64,000 nucleotides of DNA from Pseudomonas faucium (GTDB taxonomy: Bacteria; Pseudomonadota; Gammaproteobacteria; Pseudomonadales; Pseudomonadaceae). The notes beneath the pieces were generated by a model that made no database searches, was not told where the DNA came from, and saw nothing but the letters and a program-made list of their open reading frames with translations. Location of the stretch: assembly GCF_021602585.1 (NCBI RefSeq), contig NZ_BQIP01000013.1, positions 62,001 through 126,000 of the forward strand, written 5' to 3'. Each line of letters opens with the position of its first letter. Position 1 is the stretch's first letter. The translations under genes and the position numbers were made by a program. Shown piece after piece: positions 56,948-64,000 of the stretch.

Positions 56948-59410
56948 GTGCTTTACCATCCACCACTGAAAAAGTTTGCCTTGAACGGCGCCTTGCGCGG
57001 CGGCCTGTTCGCCAGCCTGCTGATTGCCACGCCCACGCTGCCGGGCCTGGCATGGGCGGCCGACGCCAGCATGAGCCAGGCGCGCCAGTACGCCATTGCC
57101 GCAGGCAACCTGGACCAGGTTCTGAACCGCTTCGCCAGCGACGCCGGGATCATGCTGTCGGTGGATGCACAGCTGACCGAAGGCAAGCGCAGTGCCGGCC
57201 TGCAGGGGCGCTTCGACGTGCCCCAGGGGCTCGAGCGGTTGCTCGCCGGCAGTGGCCTGCAGGCTGTCTACACCCAGGGCGGCTGGTCATTGCAACCGGT
57301 GCTGGACGGCCCGCTGCAACTTGGCGCCACCAACGTCAACGCGCCCGAGGCGCTGGAAAGCGCCTGGGGCCCGGTCGACGGCATCGTCGCCAAGCGCAGT
57401 GCCACCGGCTCCAAGACCGACTCGGCGCTGGTGGAAATCCCACAGACCATCAACGTGGTGACCGCCACCGAGATCCAGTCGCGCGCCGCCCAGAGCGTGA
57501 CCGAGGCGCTGCGCTACACGCCAGGCATCACCGGCGGCGGCTTTTCCGACCGGGTGAAGATTTTCGATGAACCCACCTCCCGCGGCTTTTCACCCACGCC
57601 GCTGTACCTCGATGGCCTGCACCTGCCCTATGGCGGCGGCAGCACCGGCGGCGCGCTGCAGATCGAACCCTATGGGCTGGAGCGCATCGAGGTGCTCAAG
57701 GGCCCGGCGTCGGTGCTCTACGGGCAGAACCAGCCTGGCGGCATCGTCAACCTGGTGAGCAAGCGGCCGACTGCCGCGGCGCTGCACCAGGTGAAGTTCG
57801 AAGCCGGCAGCTACGACCACAAGAGCGCCGCCATCGACCTGGGCGGCCCGCTCGATGACGACGGCAAGTGGCTTTACCGGCTGACCGCGCTGGCCAACGA
57901 CAGCAACGACGAGATCGATTACGTCGAGGAAAAGCGCCAGTTCATCGCCCCCAGCTTCACCTGGCGGCCCAATGAAGACACCAGCCTGACCCTGTTCGCC
58001 CAGTACCAGAAGGACAAAGGCGTACCCGAAGCACAGGGCCTGCCCGCCGTGGGCACGGTATTCGACAACCCCAACGGCAAGATCGACCGCGACCTGTTCC
58101 TCGGTGAGCCCGGCGTCAACGACTACCACCGCGAGCAATACGCCTTCGGCTACGAGGTCGCGCACCGGCTCGACGACACCTGGACGCTCAAGCAGAACGC
58201 GCGCTATGCCCGGGTCAACGACCATTACACAGCGCCCCTGCACGGCTACCGCTTCGTCACCAACCCGATCACCGGGGTCGATGACCAGCGCTACACCACC
58301 CGCTATGGCGTGGACTGGCAACAGGACAACAAAGTCTTCGGCGTCGACAACATCGCCCAGGCCGAATTCGACACCGGCCCGCTCAGCCACACGGCGATCA
58401 TCGGGCTGGACTACTACCACTTCAATTCGAAGTTCGATGGCCTGTACGACTTCAACCCGCCGATCATCGACCTGTTCACCCCGGTCTACGGCCAGCCCCT
58501 GAACTTCGGCAACAACTACCGCTGGGACAACACCGTGACCCAAACCGGCCTGTATGCCCAGGACCAGATCAAGCTGGACAAGTGGATCTTCGTGCTCGGT
58601 GGCCGCTACGACTGGGCCGACACCAACAACAAGGAGCCCTTGAGCGGCAACCACACCAGCAGCAAGGACGAGAAGTTCACCGGCCGTGGCGGCATCGTCT
58701 ACCTGTTCGACAATGGCCTGGCCCCCTTCGTCAGCTACTCGGAATCGTTCCTGCCCCTTGCCGGCACCAGCGCCAAGGGCAGCGCCTTCTCCCCCTCCAC
58801 CGGCAAGCAGTACGAGGCCGGGGTGAAATACCAGCCGCCGGGGCAGAACAGCTTCGTGCAGGTTTCGGCGTACGAACTGGAACAGAAGAACATCCTCACC
58901 ACTGACCTGGTCAACCCAGGTTTCAGCAACCAGAGCGGTGCCATTCGCTCCAAGGGCCTCGAGCTCGAAGCCAAGGCCGAGCTGAGCAAAGCCTTCAGCG
59001 TGATCGCCTCGGCGGCGCGCAACGACATCAAGTACACCAAGGACAACGACGGCCGCAAAGGCCGCCACCCGGCAGGCAACCCACCGCTGACGGCAGCGCT
59101 GTGGCTCAACTACATGGTGCTGGGTGATACGCCCTTGGCCGGCCTGGGTGCGGGCGTAGGCGCCCGCTACGCCCGCAGCAACTACGGGGATGACTACGAA
59201 GGCGCCTTCCAGATCCCCTCCTACACCGTGTATGACGCAAGCCTGACCTACGACCTGGGGCTGTCGGCCTTGCGCGTCAAAGGCGTGAAACTGGCGCTGA
59301 ACGTGAAAAACCTTGCCGACAAGACCTATGTCGCCAGTTGCGTCAGCGAATGGGACTGCTACTACGGCGAAGGGCGCACGGTGGTGTCGAGCGTGACCTA
59401 CAACTGGTAA
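56948..59410 (+). CDS. TonB-dependent siderophore receptor with STN signalling domain
   Basis: The 820-aa outer-membrane protein appears to start at GTG 56948 behind GGGGAAT. A signal peptide ends AWA near residue 37. The STN domain (about 45-118) signals to FecR. The plug (about 140-260) includes SVTEALRYTPGITGGG and IEVLKGPASVLYGQNQPGGI, and the barrel ends in YNW with a terminal aromatic residue. The C-terminal YVASCVSEWDCYYGEGRTVV resembles FhuA/FiuA-type ferric hydroxamate receptors, which hints at such a siderophore. Confidence 0.92.
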   Translation: MLYHPPLKKFALNGALRGGLFASLLIATPTLPGLAWAADASMSQARQYAIAAGNLDQVLNRFASDAGIMLSVDAQLTEGKRSAGLQGRFDVPQGLERLLAGSGLQAVYTQGGWSLQPVLDGPLQLGATNVNAPEALESAWGPVDGIVAKRSATGSKTDSALVEIPQTINVVTATEIQSRAAQSVTEALRYTPGITGGGFSDRVKIFDEPTSRGFSPTPLYLDGLHLPYGGGSTGGALQIEPYGLERIEVLKGPASVLYGQNQPGGIVNLVSKRPTAAALHQVKFEAGSYDHKSAAIDLGGPLDDDGKWLYRLTALANDSNDEIDYVEEKRQFIAPSFTWRPNEDTSLTLFAQYQKDKGVPEAQGLPAVGTVFDNPNGKIDRDLFLGEPGVNDYHREQYAFGYEVAHRLDDTWTLKQNARYARVNDHYTAPLHGYRFVTNPITGVDDQRYTTRYGVDWQQDNKVFGVDNIAQAEFDTGPLSHTAIIGLDYYHFNSKFDGLYDFNPPIIDLFTPVYGQPLNFGNNYRWDNTVTQTGLYAQDQIKLDKWIFVLGGRYDWADTNNKEPLSGNHTSSKDEKFTGRGGIVYLFDNGLAPFVSYSESFLPLAGTSAKGSAFSPSTGKQYEAGVKYQPPGQNSFVQVSAYELEQKNILTTDLVNPGFSNQSGAIRSKGLELEAKAELSKAFSVIASAARNDIKYTKDNDGRKGRHPAGNPPLTAALWLNYMVLGDTPLAGLGAGVGARYARSNYGDDYEGAFQIPSYTVYDASLTYDLGLSALRVKGVKLALNVKNLADKTYVASCVSEWDCYYGEGRTVVSSVTYNW

Positions 59411-59484
59411 GCCATGCCAAGGGCGCAGGTATTAAGCACGGCTGGGCATTGCTCGACGCCCGCTGCAGTGGGATGATTCGTAAT

Positions 59485-59499
59485 TGATACGAATTCTCA
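59485..59499. promoter_or_regulatory. Fur box before the response regulator gene
   Basis: TGATACGAATTCTCA matches 11 of 14 bases of the 7-1-7 Fur consensus. It covers an alternative TTG start at 59484, which favours the downstream GTG as the real start. Confidence 0.65.
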
Positions 59500-59513
59500 T
59501 TCAAGGCCACGCC

Positions 59514-60206
59514 GTGCCCACCCACCTGCTGCTCGCCGAAGACGACACCCACCTGCGCCAGGACCTGGAACGCCATTTCATCCACCGTGGCTTGCGGGTT
59601 CACGCCTGCGCCACCGGCACCCAGGCGCTGAACGCCATGCAACAGCAGCGCTTCGACCTGGTGCTGCTGGACATCATGCTGCCGGGCATCGACGGCCTCA
59701 GCCTGCTCGACCAACTGCGCCGCCACCAGGCCGTGCCGGTGATGCTGATGTCGGCCCTGGGCGCCGAGCAGGACCGCATCAGCGGCTTCACCCGCGGTGC
59801 CGACGACTACCTGCCCAAACCCTTCAGCCTCGCCGAGCTCGATGCCCGTATGGACGCCCTGCTGCGCCGGGTTGCCCTCGACCGCCAGCCGGCCCAGCCG
59901 CGCAGCGACAGCTCGGTGACCCTCGATGCCGGCCGCCAGGACGTCAGCCATCACGGCCAGGACGCCGGCCTGACCGGCTCGGAGTTTCGCCTGCTGGCCA
60001 CGCTGCACGCCCACCCCGGCGAAGCGCTGAGCAAGGCATTCCTCTACCAGACCGTGCTGCACCGGGCCTACACCCGCCTGGACCGCGGCCTTGATGTGCA
60101 CGTCTGCAACCTGCGCCGCAAACTCGCCGACATCGGCGCCCAGCACCTGCAGATCCAGGCGGTGCGCGGCCAGGGCTACATCCTGGTGAACACGGAAAAC
60201 CGCTGA
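59514..60206 (+). CDS. pfeR: OmpR-family response regulator, PfeR-like
   Basis: The 230-aa protein starts at GTG 59514, seven bases after AAGG. The receiver has the acidic pair at 10-11, phospho-acceptor Asp53 in LVLLDIMLPGIDG and the conserved lysine in YLPKPFS. A winged-helix domain (about 135-228) has TGSEFRLLATL and RGLDVHVCNLRRKL. It is followed by a kinase and a FepA-type receptor, as in pfeRSA, where it activates the receptor gene when ferric enterobactin is sensed. Confidence 0.85.
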   Translation: MPTHLLLAEDDTHLRQDLERHFIHRGLRVHACATGTQALNAMQQQRFDLVLLDIMLPGIDGLSLLDQLRRHQAVPVMLMSALGAEQDRISGFTRGADDYLPKPFSLAELDARMDALLRRVALDRQPAQPRSDSSVTLDAGRQDVSHHGQDAGLTGSEFRLLATLHAHPGEALSKAFLYQTVLHRAYTRLDRGLDVHVCNLRRKLADIGAQHLQIQAVRGQGYILVNTENR

Positions 60207-61543
60207 TGCGTCGTCACCCGCTACTGTGGAAGCTGGCGTTGCTGCAGGTGGCTTTCTGCCTGCTGCTGACCTGGCTGATCTGGACCTGGGGCCTGTCGGT
60301 GGAGCGCAGCACCTACTTCCTCGCCCCTGCCGACCAGGACTACCTGGCACGTTATGCACAGCAAGCCGAAAGCGCCTGGCGCCAGGGCGGTGCAGCCGGC
60401 GCCGAAGCCTATCGCCGCCAGCTCGAACAGGCTGAAGACACCTGGGTGGCGCTGGTCGGCCCGCGCCTGGAAAGCCTCGCCAGCACGCCGCTGAGCGCCG
60501 AGGACGCCAGCCACCTGACCTTCATGCGCAAGCTCGACTGGCCCATGAGCCGGCGCCTGCAGGACGAACTGCCCTACGTCAGCATCGCCTTCCCCGAACG
60601 CCCGCAGGACGGCCGCCTGGTCATCCAGCTGCCCGAGCGCCTGCTGCCCACCGGCCTCACCCCCTGGACCCACGTCATCACCCACGGCGTGGCTCCCGCA
60701 CTGCTTGCGCTGCTGATGGGCCTGGCGCTGTATCGCCACCTGGTGGCACCGCTCAACCGCCTGCGCGACCGCGCCGACGCCTTGCGCGCCGATGACCTGC
60801 AAAGCCCTGGCCTGGCCCTGCAAAAGCGCCGCGACGAACTCGGCGAACTGGCCCAGGCCTTCGAGCACATGGCCGGCCGCCTGCGCCAGAGCCTGGAGCA
60901 GCAACGCCTGCTGCTGCGCACGCTGTCCCACGAGCTGCGCACGCCGCTGGCACGCCTGCGCATCGCCCACGACAGCGGCCTGCCGCCGGCGCAGCTGCGC
61001 GAGCGCCTGGACCGCGAGGTAGGCGATATGCAGAAGCTGCTCGAAGACACCCTCGACCTGGCCTGGCTGGACACCGAACAGCCGCAGTTGCCAACCGAGC
61101 CGGTGCTGGTGCTGTCGGTGTGGGAAGCGCTGTGCCAGGACAGCAGCTTCGAAAGTGGCTGGAGCCTCGCCCGCCTGCCCTGCTCGCTGGGCACCGACTG
61201 CGTGGTGCAGGCTCACCTCGACAGCCTGGCCCAGGCCCTGGAGAACCTGCTGCGCAACGCCATCCGCCATTCGCCGGAGGGCGGCCGGGTCAGCCTGGAT
61301 GGCTGGCGCGAGGGCGATTGCTGGCACCTGCGCCTGAGCGACCAGGGCCCCGGCGTGCCCCACGATGAGCTGCAGCGCATCTTCCAGCCCTACCAGCGCC
61401 TGGCCGGCAGCGGCGCCGGTTTCGGCCTGGGCCTGGCCATCGCCCGCCGCGCCGTCGAGCTGCAAGGCGGCAAGCTGTGGGCCAGCAATGGCCACCCTGG
61501 GCTGTGCCTGCACCTGCTGCTGCCGAGCGCTGCAAATGTTTAG
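60206..61543 (+). CDS. pfeS: Sensor histidine kinase, PfeS-like
   Basis: The 445-aa kinase has membrane helices at about 10-28 and 152-175 flanking a periplasmic sensor of about 125 residues. A HAMP domain follows, then HisKA with LSHELRTPLARL (His242). The HATPase has ENLLRNAIRHSPEGG, LSDQGPGVP and GFGLGLAIARR. Its ATG shares one base with the regulator stop (TGATG), giving coupled synthesis. Siderophore sensing is inferred from the downstream receptor. Confidence 0.87.
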   Translation: MRRHPLLWKLALLQVAFCLLLTWLIWTWGLSVERSTYFLAPADQDYLARYAQQAESAWRQGGAAGAEAYRRQLEQAEDTWVALVGPRLESLASTPLSAEDASHLTFMRKLDWPMSRRLQDELPYVSIAFPERPQDGRLVIQLPERLLPTGLTPWTHVITHGVAPALLALLMGLALYRHLVAPLNRLRDRADALRADDLQSPGLALQKRRDELGELAQAFEHMAGRLRQSLEQQRLLLRTLSHELRTPLARLRIAHDSGLPPAQLRERLDREVGDMQKLLEDTLDLAWLDTEQPQLPTEPVLVLSVWEALCQDSSFESGWSLARLPCSLGTDCVVQAHLDSLAQALENLLRNAIRHSPEGGRVSLDGWREGDCWHLRLSDQGPGVPHDELQRIFQPYQRLAGSGAGFGLGLAIARRAVELQGGKLWASNGHPGLCLHLLLPSAANV

Positions 61544-61556
61544 AAAGTTAATGCGC

Positions 61557-61583
61557 TTTACTCTCAATTAAGAGTAATTATCA
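61557..61583. promoter_or_regulatory. Palindrome and Fur half-site before the FepA-type receptor
   Basis: TTACTCT (61558-61564) and AGAGTAA (61571-61577) form a perfect 7-bp inverted repeat with a six-base centre. A perfect ATTATCA Fur half-site overlaps its end (61577-61583). The palindrome may bind the PfeR-like regulator and the half-site Fur, so activator and repressor would compete. Confidence 0.5.
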
Positions 61584-61626
61584 TCCACGATCTCTTGCCT
61601 TCCGCCCGTTGCCCCGGAGATCGATG

Positions 61627-63858
61627 ATGTCGCCCCGCCCGCTGCCTTTCGCCCCCTTCCTGCTGCTCTCCAGTTGCCTGCTGAGCAGCGCCGTGCACGC
61701 CGCCAACGACCAGCCCGCGCCGGTCGAGCTGGAAAGCCAGAACGTGGTGGCCACCGCGCTGGAAGAGACCAAGCAGGCGCCGGGGGTGTCGATCATCACC
61801 GCCGAGGACATCAAGAAGCGCCCGCCGGCCAACGACCTGTCGCAGATCATCCGCACCATGCCCGGGGTCAACCTGACCGGCAACTCCACCAGCGGCCAGC
61901 GCGGCAACAACCGGCAGATCGACATCCGCGGCATGGGCCCGGAGAACACCTTGATCCTGGTCGATGGCAAGCCGGTCAGCAGCCGCAGCTCGGTGCGCTA
62001 TGGCTGGCGTGGCGAGCGCGACTCGCGCGGTGACACCAACTGGGTGCCGGCCGACCAGGTCGAGCGCATCGAAGTGATCCGTGGCCCGGCTGCGGCGCGC
62101 TACGGCTCCGGCGCCATGGGCGGGGTGGTCAACATCATCACCAAGCAGGCCTCCGGCGAAACCCACGGCAACATGACCGTGTACCAGAACTTCCCCCAGC
62201 ACGGCGACGAAGGCGCCACCAAGCGCGTGAGCTTCGGCCTCAACGGCCCGCTCACCGACACGCTCAGCTACCGCGTCTACGGCAACGTCGCCAAGACCGA
62301 CGCGGACGATTGGGACATCAACGCCGGCCATGAGTCCGCGCGCACCGGCAACCAGGCCGGCACCCTGCCCGCAGGCCGCGAAGGCGTGCGCAACAAGGAC
62401 GTCAATGGCCTGCTGAGCTGGCACCTGACCCCTGAGCAGACCCTGGAATTGGAAGCTGGCTTCAGCCGCCAGGGCAACATCTACACCGGCGATACCCAGA
62501 ACACCAACTCCAACGCCAACGTGAAGAACATGCTGGGCAAGGAAACCAACATCCTCTACCGCGAGAACTTCGCCCTCACCCACCGCGGCGACTGGGACTT
62601 CGGCAGCAGCATGGCTTACCTGCAATACGAAAAGACCCGCAACCAGCGCATCAACGAAGGCCTGGCCGGCGGCACCGAAGGCATTTTCAGCAACACCGAC
62701 TTCTACACCTCGACCTTGCGCGACCTGACCGCCCACGGCGAGCTGAACCTGCCGCTGCACGCCTGGCGCGACCAGACCCTGACCCTGGGCAGCGAATGGA
62801 CCCAGCAAAAGCTCGACGACCCCAGCGCCAACACCCAGAGCACCAGCGAAGGCGGCGCCATCGGCGGCCTGCCCAGCAGCGGCCGTGACACCAGCTCGCA
62901 AGTGCAGATCTTCTCGCTGTTCGCCGAAGACAACATCGAAGTGCTGCCGGGCACCATGCTCACCCCGGCCCTGCGCTTCGATCACCACAGCATCGTCGGC
63001 GACAACTGGAGCCCGTCGCTGAACCTGTCCCACGCACTGACCGACACCCTCACCCTGAAAGCCGGCATCGCCCGTGCCTACAAGGCGCCGAACCTGTACC
63101 AGCTCAACCCCGACTACCTGCTCTATAGCCGCGGCCAGGGCTGCTACGGGCAGAGCACCAGCTGCTACCTGCAAGGCAACGACAGCCTCAAGGCCGAAAC
63201 CAGCATCAACAAGGAGCTGGGGATCGAGTACCAGCGTGATGGCTGGGTCGCGGGCCTGACCTACTTTCGCAACGACTACAAGAACAAGATCGACTCCGGC
63301 CTGAGCCCGATCGGCAGCGCCATCGGCGGCAGCGGCAGCTACGCCAACGCGGCGGTTTACCAGTGGGAAAACATCCCCAAGGCCGTGGTCGAAGGGCTGG
63401 AAGGCACCCTGACCATCCCGCTGAGCGAACAGCTGAAGTGGAGCAACAACCTCACCTACATGCTGCAGTCGAAGAACAAGGAAACCGGCGAGACCCTGTC
63501 GGTGACCCCGGCCTACACCCTCAACTCGATGCTCGACTGGCAAGCCAGCGATGACCTGTCGCTGCAGCTGAGCGTGGCCTGGTACGGCAAGCAGAAGCCG
63601 AAGAAGTACGACTACCACGGCGAGCGCGTCACCGGCTCCGCCAACGACCAGCTGGCGCCCTACGCCCTGGTGGGCGCCAGCGGCACCTATGCGCTGAGCA
63701 AGCACCTGAGCCTGACCGCCGGCATCGACAACCTGTTCGACAAGCGCCTGTACCGGGCCGGCAACGCCCAGGGCGTGAACGGCATCGAAGGGGCTGGCGC
63801 GGCCACCTACAACGAACCGGGGCGCACCCTGTACACCAGCCTGACCGCGTCGTTCTGA
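61627..63858 (+). CDS. pfeA: FepA/PfeA-type ferric enterobactin TonB receptor
   Basis: The 743-aa receptor starts at ATG 61627, six bases after GGAGA; ATG 61624 is the alternative. After a signal peptide (about 1-25) the TonB box/plug region begins ESQNVVATALEETKQAPGVS. It continues RGMGPENTLILVDGKPVSSR and IRGPAAARYGSGAMGGVVNI, the FepA pattern. The barrel contains IARAYKAPNLYQLNPDYLLY and the paired cysteines in GCYGQSTSCYLQ, and it ends TASF. There is no STN domain, in line with two-component rather than sigma/FecR control. Confidence 0.92.
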   Translation: MSPRPLPFAPFLLLSSCLLSSAVHAANDQPAPVELESQNVVATALEETKQAPGVSIITAEDIKKRPPANDLSQIIRTMPGVNLTGNSTSGQRGNNRQIDIRGMGPENTLILVDGKPVSSRSSVRYGWRGERDSRGDTNWVPADQVERIEVIRGPAAARYGSGAMGGVVNIITKQASGETHGNMTVYQNFPQHGDEGATKRVSFGLNGPLTDTLSYRVYGNVAKTDADDWDINAGHESARTGNQAGTLPAGREGVRNKDVNGLLSWHLTPEQTLELEAGFSRQGNIYTGDTQNTNSNANVKNMLGKETNILYRENFALTHRGDWDFGSSMAYLQYEKTRNQRINEGLAGGTEGIFSNTDFYTSTLRDLTAHGELNLPLHAWRDQTLTLGSEWTQQKLDDPSANTQSTSEGGAIGGLPSSGRDTSSQVQIFSLFAEDNIEVLPGTMLTPALRFDHHSIVGDNWSPSLNLSHALTDTLTLKAGIARAYKAPNLYQLNPDYLLYSRGQGCYGQSTSCYLQGNDSLKAETSINKELGIEYQRDGWVAGLTYFRNDYKNKIDSGLSPIGSAIGGSGSYANAAVYQWENIPKAVVEGLEGTLTIPLSEQLKWSNNLTYMLQSKNKETGETLSVTPAYTLNSMLDWQASDDLSLQLSVAWYGKQKPKKYDYHGERVTGSANDQLAPYALVGASGTYALSKHLSLTAGIDNLFDKRLYRAGNAQGVNGIEGAGAATYNEPGRTLYTSLTASF

Positions 63859-63879
63859 CCTCAAGACGAGTATTGCCCG

Positions 63880-64000
63880 ATGAGCAAGATGCCGTTGTAC
63901 CTGGCCCTGGCACTGGCCCTCAGCGCCCCGGCCGCCCTGGCGCAGCCGGCGCGCGAGCAGAAGATGGACACTTCGCTGCTGCAGCGCCAGGACCTGGCCT
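63880..64000 (+). CDS. Exported protein, 3' truncated by the window edge
   Basis: ATG 63880 begins a frame with a clear signal peptide (PLYLALALALSAPAALAQPA) and then KMDTSLLQRQDLA. Only 40 residues are visible. The LLQRQDLA segment is reminiscent of small periplasmic cupin proteins. By analogy with P. aeruginosa a siderophore esterase could also stand next to pfeA. Neither can be decided from this stub. Confidence 0.6.
   Translation, partial: MSKMPLYLALALALSAPAALAQPAREQKMDTSLLQRQDLA

Noticed and set aside
61564-63864. 766-codon minus-strand frame opposite the FepA-type receptor
   Set aside because: No signal peptide, motif or ribosome site; receptor motifs lie on the other strand.

Overview
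The window is about 64 kb of high-GC chromosome from a fluorescent Pseudomonas, most likely the P. putida group. The evidence is the GC-rich third-codon bias, the dispersed REP elements typical of that group, and the gene order from the LadS-type kinase through thiDE-hemL, ybeZ-ybeY-corC-lnt, leuS-lptE-holA, lipAB-dacA-rlpA-mltB-rodA-mrdA-rlmH-rsfS-nadD-proA, ubiX-mpl, the ethanolamine genes and ppa. No rRNA, tRNA, insertion sequence, prophage or CRISPR array was seen.

Layout. 1-3.8 kb: the 3' part of a large Rhs/YD-repeat (TccC-like) toxin gene with an AT-rich internal block, then a 67-aa degenerate cold-shock-domain protein. 3.8-9.6 kb: a LadS-like sensor kinase (minus strand, no receiver domain), thiamine genes thiD and thiE, hemL, and a Sel1-repeat protein. 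9.6-15.2 kb: a DUF1820 protein, the ybeZ-ybeY-corC-lnt operon (the usual preceding miaB is absent), ydcF and a small hypothetical. 15.4-21.6 kb: leuS, lptE, holA, the ribosome-rescue gene arfA with a terminator-like hairpin inside its coding region, and a GH103 lytic transglycosylase. 21.6-34.2 kb: a long minus-strand block for cell-wall recycling, lipoate synthesis and the rod-shape/elongation machinery (ldcA, lipA, lipB, ybeD, dacA, rlpA, mltB, rodA, mrdA, rlmH, rsfS, nadD, proA). 34.3-43.6 kb: mpg, a DedA-PAP2 fusion, a LON-domain protein, LrgA/LrgB, a MaoC hydratase, a MORN-repeat caspase-like lipoprotein, an NAD(P)-binding protein, a YceK-like lipoprotein, ubiX and mpl.

43.6-51.3 kb is a coherent ethanolamine-use module. 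A sigma-54 activator (carrying an in-frame REP-derived segment) is divergent from aldehyde dehydrogenase, ethanolamine permease, eutB and eutC. A good -24/-12 promoter and two matching 16-bp activator sites lie between them. Ethanolamine would be imported, split to acetaldehyde and ammonia by EutBC, and the acetaldehyde oxidised to acetate. 51.4-55.1 kb: a GNAT acetyltransferase, DedA protein, MtfA-like peptidase, inorganic pyrophosphatase with a clear terminator, and a HTH/S24-like regulator that appears to have lost both catalytic residues.

55.1-64 kb is an iron-acquisition region with two signalling designs side by side. The first is an ECF sigma factor/FecR/STN-domain TonB receptor system. 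The second is a response regulator/histidine kinase/FepA-type receptor system resembling pfeRSA. Fur-box-like sequences precede three of these units. The right edge cuts the first codons of an exported protein.

No wholly new multi-gene system was recognised. The most unusual items are the in-frame REP in the sigma-54 activator, the hairpin inside arfA, the MORN/caspase lipoprotein, the receiver-less LadS homologue, the degenerate cold-shock protein and degenerate S24 regulator, and the missing miaB.
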